Source of the DNA: Thermoleophilia bacterium
Lineage (GTDB): Bacteria > Actinomycetota > Thermoleophilia > Gaiellales > Gaiellaceae
NCBI GenBank assembly: GCA_009694305.1
Contig: SHVL01000001.1
Coordinates: 62,001 to 126,000, forward strand
DNA length: 64,000 nt
Direction of reading: 5' to 3'
Positions within the stretch are counted from its first letter, which is position 1, and each line of letters starts with the position of its first letter. Below the pieces are notes generated by a model. The model saw only the letters and a list, made by a program, of their open reading frames with translations, had not been told where the DNA came from and ran no database searches. Position numbers and translations under genes: made by a program. Positions 56,124 to 64,000 of the stretch are shown piece by piece.

Positions 56124-57368
56124 CTATTTGACGAGCGTGAGGAGCTTGAACATCGGGAGGTACATGCTGACGATGATGACCCCGACCATGGCGCCGACGC
56201 CGATCATCATCATCGGCTCGATGATCGATGTCAGAGCCTGGACAGACGCGTCCACCTCGTCCTCGTAGAAGTCGGCCACCTTGGAAAGCATCTTCTCGAG
56301 CTCACCCGTCTCCTCGCCGATCTTCACCATCTGGGCGATCATGGGCGGGAAGATGTCGCTCTCGATCAACGGTGTCGCGATCGCTGTTCCCTCCTCGACA
56401 CGAAGCCGCAGATCGGCAGTCTCCTTCTCGACGACCCAGTTGCCCGAGGTCTGCGCCGTAATCTCGAGCGCACGCATGATGTCTACGCCCGACGCGATCA
56501 ACGTCGCCAGTGTCCGCGACCAACGGGCCATCGCAACCTTGAGGACGACCCCACCGATCTGCATCGGAATCCGGAGCTTGAAGGCATCCCACTTCGCTCT
56601 GCCCCCGTCGGTCTTCTTCCATCGGCGGAAATACCAGAATGCGGTGCCGAGGCCACCGAAGATGAAGACGACGCCCGGGATCGGAACGCCCGGGAACCAG
56701 GGGTAGCGCAACGCGTTCGACGCCTTGAGGACGTACTGCGTCAACAGCGGCAGGTCGCCGCCGAGCTGGTCGAAGATCTTGACGAACACGGGGACGAGGA
56801 ACATCAGCATGCCCGTCATCACGAGGCCCGCGAAGGTGATGACGACCGCGGGGTAGATCATCGCTCCACGGACACGGCGCTTGATTCGCTGCTCCTTCTC
56901 GATCTGGATAGCGACACGATCGAGCACCGTGTCGAGCACACCGGCTGCCTCGCCTGCCTCGACCATTGCGACGAAAAGGCGGCTGAAGACCTCCGGGTGG
57001 AGGGCCATCGCCTCCGAGAGAACCGCTCCGGTTTCGACCTCCTCACGCACGTTCGCAATGACGAGCTTCAGCGGCGGATCGTCACTCTGTTCCTCCAGGA
57101 TGACGAGAGCGCTGACAACCGACAGGCCTGCCTCGATCATCGTCGCGAACTGCCGCGAGAACACCTGCAGCGACTTCGGCTTGACCTTCTTGTCGAAGAA
57201 ACCCGGTTTCTTGACGGTCCGAACCCGGCCCAGTTGTTCCGAGATGACCTCGGCCAGCAGGCCGTTGCCGCGAAGGGCATCACGCGCAGCAGAGATATCG
57301 GCCGCCTGGATCTCGCCCGAGAGCTCGATGCCCTGCGCGTTGATGGCGTTGTAGGCGAAATGCGGCAT
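56124..57368 (-). CDS. pilC: type IV pilus inner-membrane platform protein PilC (T2SS F family)
   Basis: 414 residues. Two repeated cytoplasmic T2SSF domains (FSRQFATMIEAGLSVVSALVILEEQSDDPPLK and RTLATLIASGVDIMRALEITAQTSGNWVVEK) separated by TM helices (VVITFAGLVMTGMLMFLVPVFVKIF) and ending with IIEPMMMIGVGAMVGVIIVSMYLPMFKLL. It forms the platform rotated by PilB and PilT. The start MPHFAYNAINAQG is the family norm. Last gene of the minus-strand pilus cluster. Confidence 0.92.
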   Translation of the reverse strand: MPHFAYNAINAQGIELSGEIQAADISAARDALRGNGLLAEVISEQLGRVRTVKKPGFFDKKVKPKSLQVFSRQFATMIEAGLSVVSALVILEEQSDDPPLKLVIANVREEVETGAVLSEAMALHPEVFSRLFVAMVEAGEAAGVLDTVLDRVAIQIEKEQRIKRRVRGAMIYPAVVITFAGLVMTGMLMFLVPVFVKIFDQLGGDLPLLTQYVLKASNALRYPWFPGVPIPGVVFIFGGLGTAFWYFRRWKKTDGGRAKWDAFKLRIPMQIGGVVLKVAMARWSRTLATLIASGVDIMRALEITAQTSGNWVVEKETADLRLRVEEGTAIATPLIESDIFPPMIAQMVKIGEETGELEKMLSKVADFYEDEVDASVQALTSIIEPMMMIGVGAMVGVIIVSMYLPMFKLLTLVK

Positions 57369-57410
57369 CTCAGGCTCCCGGGGTCGAGCGGTTGAAGCAG
57401 TTGGCAGCGA

Positions 57411-58235
57411 TCACGGCTGTGGGGTGGGCGTGGGGGCTGCGGGGGCAGCCGCCGTGGCAGCTGCAGGGGCCTGGGCTGTGAAGGCAGCGGCGTTCTCCGT
57501 CCGCACGAGCAGTACCTCGTACCGGACGTCGGTTGCGGTATTCACGAGAACGAGCTTCTTGCCGACCTCGAGCTTGACGGTCTCCCCGGTGTCGAACGAC
57601 CCGCCGGAGACGGCGATCTTCGCAGCCTTCTTCGTGAGAGAGACGAGCACGAAGGCCGGATCGTCGGTCGGGAACGTTGCCTTCAGGGTCACCTGCTGCT
57701 CCTTGCCGTCGATCTTGATCGTGGCGCTGTTGAGCGCTGCAGGATGCGGGGCAGCGGCGGTCACGGGTTTCGCGCCCTGCCCGGTGGGCTTGTCTGCGGG
57801 CGGCGGCCCGGCGACGGGCAGCGGCTCGTCGGCCGACGGAATTGCACCCGTATCTCCTACGGTCTCGTTGCCGGCCTGCGGAACGAACGGATCCTTGACC
57901 TCGAACAGCCTGAATGAGGCAAGCTGGTCGGTCGCGACGGCCACGGTCGCCCCCGCCGGCAGAGCCACACCGGCCACGCTGCCAGCTGTTGCACCGGCCG
58001 CCGCTGTGGTCGCGACGCTCGTTCCGGGGGACGTCGTCGAAACAGGTGTGAGCGTCGTCCCGGACTGCGAGGAGGCAACCGGGTCGGCGGCTGTCGCACC
58101 GCCGTGCTTCAGGAGCTTCGGGCCCTGGAGGGCGGCCATCGCGAGCAGGACGACGCAGCCTGCGATCAGGATGGTCTTCTGCTGCTTCGCCTTTGCGGCT
58201 GCCGCGCGATCGGATTTCTGAGGCGTCCTGGACAT
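57411..58235 (-). CDS. pilus-cluster single-TM protein in the PilP position
   Basis: 274 residues. One TM helix near the N-terminus (TILIAGCVVLLAMAALQGPKLL) after a Lys-rich start, a ~90-residue Thr/Ala/Ser/Gly linker, the short motif FRLFEVKDPFVPQ, another Pro-rich linker, then a small beta-rich domain (SATIKIDGKEQQVTLKATFPTDDPAFVLVSLTKKAAKIAVSGGSFDTGETVKLEVGKKLVLVNTATDVRYEVLLV), ending in Ala/Pro repeats. Adjacent to pilO with a one-base overlap. It stands where pilP normally is, and the F-x-KDPF motif is reminiscent of the segment by which PilP contacts partners; no real homology was recognised. Confidence 0.65.
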   Translation of the reverse strand: MSRTPQKSDRAAAAKAKQQKTILIAGCVVLLAMAALQGPKLLKHGGATAADPVASSQSGTTLTPVSTTSPGTSVATTAAAGATAGSVAGVALPAGATVAVATDQLASFRLFEVKDPFVPQAGNETVGDTGAIPSADEPLPVAGPPPADKPTGQGAKPVTAAAPHPAALNSATIKIDGKEQQVTLKATFPTDDPAFVLVSLTKKAAKIAVSGGSFDTGETVKLEVGKKLVLVNTATDVRYEVLLVRTENAAAFTAQAPAAATAAAPAAPTPTPQP

Positions 58236-58897
58236 CAGGGGGTCACTCCTGCCGCGACCGTCCCACCGGAGGACGAGTCGGTTGCGGTGGGCGCACCGGA
58301 GGTTCCGGGCGGCGTAGCCGGTGGGGCGCTGAAGGCGTAGGCGTTCAACAGGACGTTCGCCCTGACGAGGGGAAACTTCGCCGCCCCTTCGGGGGCGCTG
58401 AGATCGATCTTCGAGACCGAGTAGAGACGACCTCGGGCGTCGAGCCGGCCTCCGCGAACGGAGACGAGCAGGCGCAGTTCGCCGAGGAACCGGGAGACGT
58501 CTGCGAAGCGCCCCTGGAGGCTCACGGCGAGCGGCTGCTTTGTATAGCCGATTCCCGCAACCTCGGGCGCCGGCGTCACGGAGTGGAACGCAAGGTCATT
58601 GCTTCCGGCAAGGCGATTCAGGTCGAGCAGGATCCCAGGCATGTCCGTCTCGTTCGGGAGCGCCTTCGTCAGCCGGAAGAGGTCGGCAGGCCGAACGGTG
58701 ACTGCGACGGAGGGGTTCGCCACTGCCGCGCGACGCGCGAGAAGCTCGGCCCTGGCGATGGCCACCTGCGAGCTCAGGTCGGTCGCCTTCGACCGCTCGG
58801 GAGCGATGACAAGCAGCCAGCAGGCGACGAGCACGAGCAAGCCACCGGCTACAGCCGCCCCGAGCTTGCGCTTCGGGGAAGAGAGCAATGAGCTCAC
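58235..58897 (-). CDS. pilO: type IV pilus alignment protein PilO-like
   Basis: 220 residues. Short cytoplasmic start, one TM helix (LGAAVAGGLLVLVACWLLVIAPE), coiled coil (SSQVAIARAELLARRAAVA) and a ferredoxin-like periplasmic domain (LPNETDMPGILLDLNRLAGSNDLAFHSVTP, YTKQPLAVSLQGRFADVSRFLGELRLLV). PilO pairs with PilN and PilM to align the pilus motor. It overlaps the pilMN stop (4 bp) and the next gene (1 bp). Confidence 0.87.
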   Translation of the reverse strand: MSSLLSSPKRKLGAAVAGGLLVLVACWLLVIAPERSKATDLSSQVAIARAELLARRAAVANPSVAVTVRPADLFRLTKALPNETDMPGILLDLNRLAGSNDLAFHSVTPAPEVAGIGYTKQPLAVSLQGRFADVSRFLGELRLLVSVRGGRLDARGRLYSVSKIDLSAPEGAAKFPLVRANVLLNAYAFSAPPATPPGTSGAPTATDSSSGGTVAAGVTP

Positions 58898-61626
58898 GAG
58901 GCACCTCCAGCGTTCTTCAGGTCGGCGACGATGACGAAGTGGACGACGTCCTTCGAGCCGACAACGGTCTGTTCGCTGCTGACGAGCGTGACTCTCGCGA
59001 GCGAGGGGACCGTCGCGAGTCGAGCGAGGAGGCGAGCAACGTCCGGCTGCTCGTACGTGAACCCGTCGATGTTGACGGCGGCGGGCGCGGCAGCCGGCTG
59101 GCCGGGGGGAACCGGCACCACTGCTCCCTCTGCGAGACCGACTTGCTCCGGCTGACTGAGGGAGAGTGTCTGGAGCCAGACGTTGGCCGGAAGCACAAGG
59201 GAGAGGTCACGAAAGACAGCGTCCCAGGCGACACGGCCACCGAGAACGCTCGCCACGGCCGTGGCACGTACCACCTCGTCGCCGACGACATTCGCCGCGA
59301 TGCGAGGGGTTGCCGGTGCGGGCAGGCTCGCGACCTCGGCCGCAACAGCGGTGAGCTGGGCCTGGCTGTCCGACGCAGATCCATGCGCGCCGAGATAGAG
59401 AAGGCCGAGTGCGACGAGGGGAACCGCAACAGCGGCGGGGGCAGCGATCGAGAGCGAGAGCGATCGCCGGCTCCTCGTCTTGACGACATCGCCAGGCGTC
59501 AGATTGACGCCCCGGGTTGCGAGGTCTTCGACCGCGAGCCCGATCGAGACGGCCATCGAGCCGATCACGGCTTCGATCGCGGGATCGAATGCGGCCGAGT
59601 GAGTCACGCGGGCGAGTGGATCGCCGATCTCTACATCGACTCCGATCATCTGGCGCAGCTCCGCATCGAGTCCCTCGAGGCCCGATGCGGCACCCGTGAC
59701 GACGATGCCGCCGATGCCCAGTGACTCGGCCTGGGTCTGGTAGAACTGCAGCGAGCTGACGATCTCCCGTGCGAACGGCGTCAGCCGCAGCCGGATCGCG
59801 TCTACTGCGCGCGAGCGCGTCTCGTCGTCGAGTGATTCGAGCCTGAGACCGGGGCCCGACAGGGACATGTGTTGGAGGATCGTTGCCGCTTCCATCCGGT
59901 CGATCTCGAGCGATGTCGCGATCGCCTCCTCGAGCGTCTCTCCACCCCAGTCAAACACGCGGGTGAACTGGCAGGCACCGCCACCGGCGACGAGCAGCGT
60001 CGAAGACTCGCGTCCGATCTCGACGACGATCGTGGCTATGTCATCGACCGCACCGGCAGCGACGGGCCCCGGGCTGACGAATGTGCGCAGGAGAGCGAGA
60101 GCCTCCAGGTCAATGCCCTTGAGCTTCAGGCCCGCGGTGGCAGCTACCCGGGCGTAGGGCTCGACGTGAGCGCGCGGTGCGACGACGAGCAGCACCCGCC
60201 GAACCATCTCGCCTTCCTCGTTCGGTCGCTCTCCGAGCACCCGGTAGTCGAGCACCGACTCCTGGGCCGCGAGCGGCAGCAGTTCGTGGGCCTTGAATCT
60301 GACCGCGTTGCCGAACTGCACCTCATCCTGGATCCCGACGGTGTCGAAGGTGCGAACGCCGATGCGATTGCTCGACACGCCGATGCGCACGCTTTTCCGC
60401 GGCAGCTTCTCGTCGTCGAAGAATGAGCTGAGCGCCAGCGCGAGCGCGTCGGGGTCGCGAACTTCGCCGCCCACGACGATCCCGGGGGCCAGGGGCCGAC
60501 GGGCGAGCTGAACGAGCTCGTGGCCCGTCTGCGTCTCGTTGACGACGGCGGCGGCAATCTGCGACGCGTCGATCTCGAGGCCAACCACCTGGCGCACCTT
60601 CTGACGGCGGGAAGGACGACTCGTGTTTCTCGGCTCACGGCCGGGCCTTCGAAGCCTCGAGAGCCCGGACGACCCGGACGGCCCGGACGGCTCGGACGGT
60701 GCATCCTCGACGGCATTTCCGGGCTCGCCGGCAACCCCGCCGTCCACCGCGGTGCCGGCGTCGATCGGAGAGGGGCCGGGCAGAACGATGTCGCCCAACT
60801 GCTCGTCACGTGTCCAGCCGCTGCCGGCAGCCGACGGCACCAGGGGGGCCTCCGAACCGGGACTCGGTTGCTCCACGGGCGCCGAGGCAACCGGGCTCTC
60901 GCCTGTTGGCTCGGATGCGTCAGAAGCGTCGGGAGCTGTCTCGGCCACTCGCGCAGGAGCCGCTTGCTTGCGTCGGAAGCTGATCTCGCGGCGGTAGAAC
61001 GGGAGAGAATCGGTATCAGATGCATCCCCGACCTCACCGGTGGCCTCGTCGAGGTCGGTGGCGACAGCCTGCTCGGACTCGAGAGCGGGGAAAAGCGCTT
61101 CTGCCTCCACAGGGGTTCCAACCTCCGCCTGGATTTCGGCCACGCCGTCATCGGCCGGTGCCTCCAGGATGACGGGTTCGTCCACGGGGGCTTCGTGCGC
61201 GGAGGACAGCACGTTCTCCTCTGCAGCACGCACGCGATCTCCGGACTCGGAGACAACCCGGTCGGATGCGACAAAATCAGGGGTGGTCTCCTGGGGGGTG
61301 CGCCACGACGCGGGCGCATCGCCTGCCGGCTGGTCCGGAGTCACGCTGGCGCGGGGAGATCCCTCGTGCCGCTTGAACGACAACTCCGTGCTGAAGCGCA
61401 ACTCGGGCCGGTCGTTCTCGGGCGGCGCGAAGCCGATCGGGCGGCGACCCGAGCCGCCGGTTGCGGCAGGAGCATCGACATGGGTCGCGCCGTATGCGAT
61501 CGAGGAAGACTCCCGACCGGGGCTCTGCGAGTCGCCCGTGCGCGACGGATCGAATGCAGAGGATGGCGTCGTCCCGTCGCTCTGGCCGGGGTCGGGGATT
61601 GCGTTCCGTGGATGCAAGAAGGACAT
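58894..61626 (-). CDS. PilM-PilN fusion with a long disordered N-terminal region
   Basis: 910 residues in one uninterrupted frame. Residues ~1-335 are low-complexity Ser/Pro/Glu/Ala sequence with a duplicated motif (ELSFKRHE ~82 and EISFRRKQ ~214). Residues ~345-700 are a PilM actin-like ATPase: VVGLEIDASQIAAAVV, IATIVVEIGRESSTLLVAGGG, GGIVVTGAASGLEGLDAEL. RGVNLTPGD (~705) is the PilN N-terminal motif that normally inserts into PilM; a TM helix (~725-747) and a PilN periplasmic domain (WDAVFRDLSLVLPANVWLQTL, FTYEQPDVARLLARL) follow. Normally these are two genes. No stop or ribosome binding site separates them here. Confidence 0.88.
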   Translation of the reverse strand: MSFLHPRNAIPDPGQSDGTTPSSAFDPSRTGDSQSPGRESSSIAYGATHVDAPAATGGSGRRPIGFAPPENDRPELRFSTELSFKRHEGSPRASVTPDQPAGDAPASWRTPQETTPDFVASDRVVSESGDRVRAAEENVLSSAHEAPVDEPVILEAPADDGVAEIQAEVGTPVEAEALFPALESEQAVATDLDEATGEVGDASDTDSLPFYRREISFRRKQAAPARVAETAPDASDASEPTGESPVASAPVEQPSPGSEAPLVPSAAGSGWTRDEQLGDIVLPGPSPIDAGTAVDGGVAGEPGNAVEDAPSEPSGPSGSSGLSRLRRPGREPRNTSRPSRRQKVRQVVGLEIDASQIAAAVVNETQTGHELVQLARRPLAPGIVVGGEVRDPDALALALSSFFDDEKLPRKSVRIGVSSNRIGVRTFDTVGIQDEVQFGNAVRFKAHELLPLAAQESVLDYRVLGERPNEEGEMVRRVLLVVAPRAHVEPYARVAATAGLKLKGIDLEALALLRTFVSPGPVAAGAVDDIATIVVEIGRESSTLLVAGGGACQFTRVFDWGGETLEEAIATSLEIDRMEAATILQHMSLSGPGLRLESLDDETRSRAVDAIRLRLTPFAREIVSSLQFYQTQAESLGIGGIVVTGAASGLEGLDAELRQMIGVDVEIGDPLARVTHSAAFDPAIEAVIGSMAVSIGLAVEDLATRGVNLTPGDVVKTRSRRSLSLSIAAPAAVAVPLVALGLLYLGAHGSASDSQAQLTAVAAEVASLPAPATPRIAANVVGDEVVRATAVASVLGGRVAWDAVFRDLSLVLPANVWLQTLSLSQPEQVGLAEGAVVPVPPGQPAAAPAAVNIDGFTYEQPDVARLLARLATVPSLARVTLVSSEQTVVGSKDVVHFVIVADLKNAGGAS

Positions 61627-61632
61627 TGGCGG

Positions 61633-62811
61633 TTAGCTCCCGGCTACCCGCAGCGCCGCGCCGAACGTCGGCGAGGCAGCAGGTGTACCGTCGTTGAACA
61701 TGACAGGGACAGACACTCCGGCGCGCTCGAGTGCCGATACAAGGGCTTCCGGGCGGCCCGAACAGCTGATCGCCTCGTCGAAGGAGATGACATTCTTCTG
61801 CACCAGTTCCGTGAGCGACTGCTCCATGGTCTGCATGCCACGGCGTGTGCCGGTCTGCATGTAGGAGTAGACCTGCTCGATCTTCCCCTGGCGGATCAGG
61901 TTCCTGATTGCGTCGTCGAGGAACAGAATCTCGAGAGCCACGGCTCGCCCCCGCCCGTCGAGGGTCGGGAGCAGGGTCTGGGTGACGATCCCCTGAAGCG
62001 TGTTGGCGAGCTGCATCCGCACCTGCGCCTGCTGCTCTGCCGGGAACACGTCGATGATCCGGTCGATCGTGCTCGGCGCGCTCTGGGTGTGCAGTGTCCC
62101 GAAGACCAGGTGGCCCGTCTCGGCCGCGGTAAGTGCAGTCGAGATCGTCTCGAGGTCACGCATTTCGCCGAGAAGGATCACGTCGGGGTCCTGACGTAGC
62201 GCACCGCGAAGCGCATCTGCGAAGCCGGTTGCGTCCTCGCCGATCTCGCGCTGGTTGACGATGCACCCCTTATGGGAGTGCAGGAACTCGATCGGGTCCT
62301 CGATCGTGATGATGTGATCCGTCCGTGTCCTGTTGATCTCGTCCACGAGCGATGCCAGCGTGGTGGACTTGCCCGAGCCCGTCGGGCCGGTGACGAGAAC
62401 GAGGCCGCGGGGCTTGTTGGTGAGGTCGAGCAAGCTCGAGGGGAGGCCGAGCTCGTCGAGCGACTTGATGTCAGTGGGAATCGTGCGGAAGGCTGCGGCC
62501 AGGCTCCCGCGCTGGAAGTACGCGTTGACCCGGAAACGTGCGAGGCCGCGGATGCCATAGGCAAAGTCCAGCTGGCGCTTCAACTCCAGGTTCTTCTGCT
62601 GCTCGGTTGTAGTGATGCGGTAGACGAGCTGGCGGATGAGATCGGGGTCGAGGAGCGGAAACTCGCCGAGCAGCTCGATGTGGCCGCGCCGGCGAATCGC
62701 CGGGAGGGAGCCCGAGGTCAGGTGCAGGTCGGAGGCACCGAGCGCAACCGTTCGCTCGAGTAGGGCATCAACGGAAACCGAGGTGCCTGATGTGTGCTCC
62801 GACTGTTCCAC
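61633..62811 (-). CDS. pilT: type IV pilus retraction ATPase PilT
   Basis: About 392 residues from GTG 62811 (alternative GTG 62892 has an abutting purine run with no proper spacing). PilT core: ALGASDLHLTSGSLPAIRRRGHIELL, Walker A GPTGSGKSTTLASLVDEIN, Asp box IITIEDPIEFLHSH, Walker B LGEMRDLETISTALTAAETGHLVFGTLHTQSAPSTIDRIIDVFPAEQQ with the His box. The AIRNLI segment matches the retraction-ATPase C-terminal motif. Drives twitching motility by depolymerising pilin. pilMN follows after 6 bp. Confidence 0.92.
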   Translation of the reverse strand: MEQSEHTSGTSVSVDALLERTVALGASDLHLTSGSLPAIRRRGHIELLGEFPLLDPDLIRQLVYRITTTEQQKNLELKRQLDFAYGIRGLARFRVNAYFQRGSLAAAFRTIPTDIKSLDELGLPSSLLDLTNKPRGLVLVTGPTGSGKSTTLASLVDEINRTRTDHIITIEDPIEFLHSHKGCIVNQREIGEDATGFADALRGALRQDPDVILLGEMRDLETISTALTAAETGHLVFGTLHTQSAPSTIDRIIDVFPAEQQAQVRMQLANTLQGIVTQTLLPTLDGRGRAVALEILFLDDAIRNLIRQGKIEQVYSYMQTGTRRGMQTMEQSLTELVQKNVISFDEAISCSGRPEALVSALERAGVSVPVMFNDGTPAASPTFGAALRVAGS

Positions 62812-63287
62812 GTTGCTTCTATCGGCAGGGCCCGCGTGAGCCTTGAGGGCCTGTTCGCTTCCCGCCCGGGTCGGGAAGGTACGGGGGCTCACTCCCCTTT
62901 CTCTGTCTCACCTCTTTAGATCGCGCGCGCGAGGGAATACACGCGCCGCCTCCGCCGCCTCCGCCGCCTTCACTCTCCGGGAGCTCGGGCGGCCTGGCTG
63001 TCGCCGTACCGGACTGACCCCCGTCCGGACTGACCCCCGTCCGGACGAGACCGAGCCCAAAGAAGAAGCAGCGGCAGTGTGGCACCTACCCGACGAGAAC
63101 GCTTTTGTAGGACCGCCTCACGGAAATGCCTTGCGCGCGCCCAAGAGATGGAGCAAGGCGTCGCCTCTCTCTCACCGCGTGACTCCCTTCTCCGGCGAAT
63201 CACCCGTTCGGGGGTATGGGGATCCTCGCGGGCCGTCCGATACAGGAACAAGTTGGTTCTCTCCCCCCCCAAGCAAGGAGCAAGTAC
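62812..63287. other. 476-bp divergent region between pilT and pilA
   Basis: Promoter region of both pilus transcripts, with no supported gene. Visible elements: a 9-bp triplet-like GCCGCCTCC repeat (~62944-62970, three copies), a 16-bp direct duplication GGACTGACCCCCGTCC (63011-63026 and 63027-63042), and a run of eight C before the pilA ribosome binding site. No clear -35/-10 pair could be assigned. Confidence 0.5.
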
Positions 63288-63674
63288 ATGTCTTCGTTCA
63301 TCTCCCGGTTGCAGGCACGGGTCTCCAAGGAGGAGTCGGGCTTCACGCTCATCGAGCTCCTCATCGTGCTCGTCATCATCGGCATTCTGCTCGCGATTGC
63401 AGTGCCGTCGTATCTCGGCTTCAAGGATCGCGCCAACAAGACTGCGGCCCAGGCCAACGTCCGCTCGGCCGTACCGACCATCGAGACCTACTTCGCTGAC
63501 AACAACACCTACGTCGGAATGACAACGACAAACCTGGCCGCCATTGATGCCGGTATCCAGATCACGGTCGTCTCGGGTAGCCTCTCGACGTACTGCGTCA
63601 GCAACACGCAGGGTGGCTTCGCCTACTACAAGAATGGCCCTTCTGGGGCGATCGGCACCACCGTCTGCACCTAG
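63288..63674 (+). CDS. pilA: type IV major pilin PilA
   Basis: 128 residues from ATG 63288 (AAGGAG 7 nt upstream); the frame is open earlier but without a ribosome binding site. Prepilin peptidase site after an 18-residue leader: EESG, then FTLIELLIVLVIIGILLAIA with Phe+1 and Glu+5. A globular domain follows, with two C-terminal Cys (STYCVSN and TTVC) likely to form the D-region disulfide, and a short linker KNGPSGAIG. Divergent from pilT; followed by a strong terminator. Confidence 0.95.
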   Translation: MSSFISRLQARVSKEESGFTLIELLIVLVIIGILLAIAVPSYLGFKDRANKTAAQANVRSAVPTIETYFADNNTYVGMTTTNLAAIDAGIQITVVSGSLSTYCVSNTQGGFAYYKNGPSGAIGTTVCT

Positions 63675-63696
63675 GTCATACCCATCCGGTACGACG

Positions 63697-63729
63697 GAGA
63701 GGGCGCGGAGCGATCCGCGCCCTCTCTTT
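63697..63729 (+). terminator. intrinsic terminator after pilA
   Basis: A 13-bp perfect stem GAGAGGGCGCGGA / TCCGCGCCCTCTC with a GCGA tetraloop, followed by TTTCGTTGT, lies 23 bp after the pilA stop. This is the best intrinsic terminator in the window and limits pilA to a monocistronic transcript, as expected for an abundant pilin. Confidence 0.88.
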
Positions 63730-63844
63730 CGTTGTCGGGCTATGAGAGCCCGCATCACGACAACGCCCTGCGCCCGCCGAGCCGTGAGCAGCTTCGCGTT
63801 GCGGAGCCGTAAAGGCCACGGCCCGTTCTGCCGATAGGAACACC

Positions 63845-64000
63845 ATGAAAACATTCACCATCACATCCCAGCGCATTCCACGACCCGTTCTGATCGGCAT
63901 CGCAGTGCTGTTTGCCGCCTTTGCCGCACTGATGATCGTCCGCGTCGTCCATCCCGGCGGGCCGTCCTCGACAGCTGCAGCCCCGCCCGCACCGGCGCCG
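63845..64000 (+). CDS. membrane-anchored protein, N-terminal part (truncated by window end)
   Basis: 52 codons without a stop up to the window end, from ATG 63845. MKTFTITSQRIPRP is followed by one TM helix (VLIGIAVLFAAFAALMIV) and then RVVHPGG and a Ser/Ala/Pro-rich start of an extracytoplasmic region. Position beside the pilus genes suggests a pilus accessory protein, but no family can be named from this part. Confidence 0.6.
   Translation, partial: MKTFTITSQRIPRPVLIGIAVLFAAFAALMIVRVVHPGGPSSTAAAPPAPAP

Noticed and set aside
60520-62199. 559-codon plus-strand open frame opposite pilMN and pilT
   Set aside because: Antisense to genes with clear pilus domains; no domain of its own.
62944-62970. 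GCCGCCTCC triplicate as a functional repeat
   Set aside because: Short GC-rich simple repeat, common by chance in this base composition.
63080-63100. TGGCAC near 63080 as a sigma-54 promoter for pilA
   Set aside because: The -12 TTGC element is missing at the right spacing, and sigma-54 is generally absent from Actinomycetota.

Overview
The window is high-GC bacterial DNA with GTG and TTG starts, a zinc-ribbon S14, a C+ type S4 and a large RpoC insertion. Together these point to an actinobacterium (Actinomycetota). The type IV pilus locus, the ergothioneine genes and the gene order fit a deep-branching class such as Thermoleophilia/Gaiellales. That placement is inference from gene content, not a phylogeny.

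The left 39 kb is the core information-processing superlocus, read almost entirely on the minus strand (right to left). It runs tRNA-Met, rpmG, secE, nusG, rplK, rplA, rplJ, rplL, rpoB, rpoC. One inverted GGDEF gene follows, and then rpsL, rpsG, fusA, tuf and the S10/spc/alpha clusters (rpsJ to rplQ, including secY, adk, map, infA and rpoA). The minus-strand run ends with a small NfeD-like protein, truA, a HAD phosphatase and ligA. Genes are packed tightly with many 1-nt (TGATG/TAGTG) and 4-nt (ATGA/GTGA) overlaps. At the left edge is the end of a plus-strand 3D-domain secreted protein. Several ribosomal proteins carry long low-complexity tails. The most striking is S17, which has an N-terminal extension of about 285 residues rich in Glu and Ala and built of 22-residue repeats.

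From 39 to 55.9 kb is an accessory metabolic region: two divergent MDR quinone-oxidoreductase-like genes, an egtB-egtD ergothioneine pair, an enolase-superfamily gene overlapping egtD tail to tail, and a znuA-znuC-znuB zinc uptake operon that runs directly into a secreted beta-helix protein. A divergent Fur/Zur regulator has operator-like dyads in the shared promoter. Further genes encode an unrecognised membrane protein, an AI-2E-type permease, an MBL-fold hydrolase, a SulP transporter, a SHOCT protein, a universal stress protein and a DUF1269-type protein.

From 56 to 64 kb is a type IV pilus assembly cluster on the minus strand: pilT, a PilM-PilN fusion, pilO, a pilP-position gene and pilC. 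The major pilin gene pilA is divergent on the plus strand, followed by a clear terminator and the start of another membrane-anchored protein. PilB, PilD and PilQ equivalents are not in the window.

The points most worth follow-up are the acidic repeat-bearing S17, the PilM-PilN fusion with a 335-residue disordered head, the enlarged RpoC insertion, and the beta-helix protein coupled to zinc uptake.
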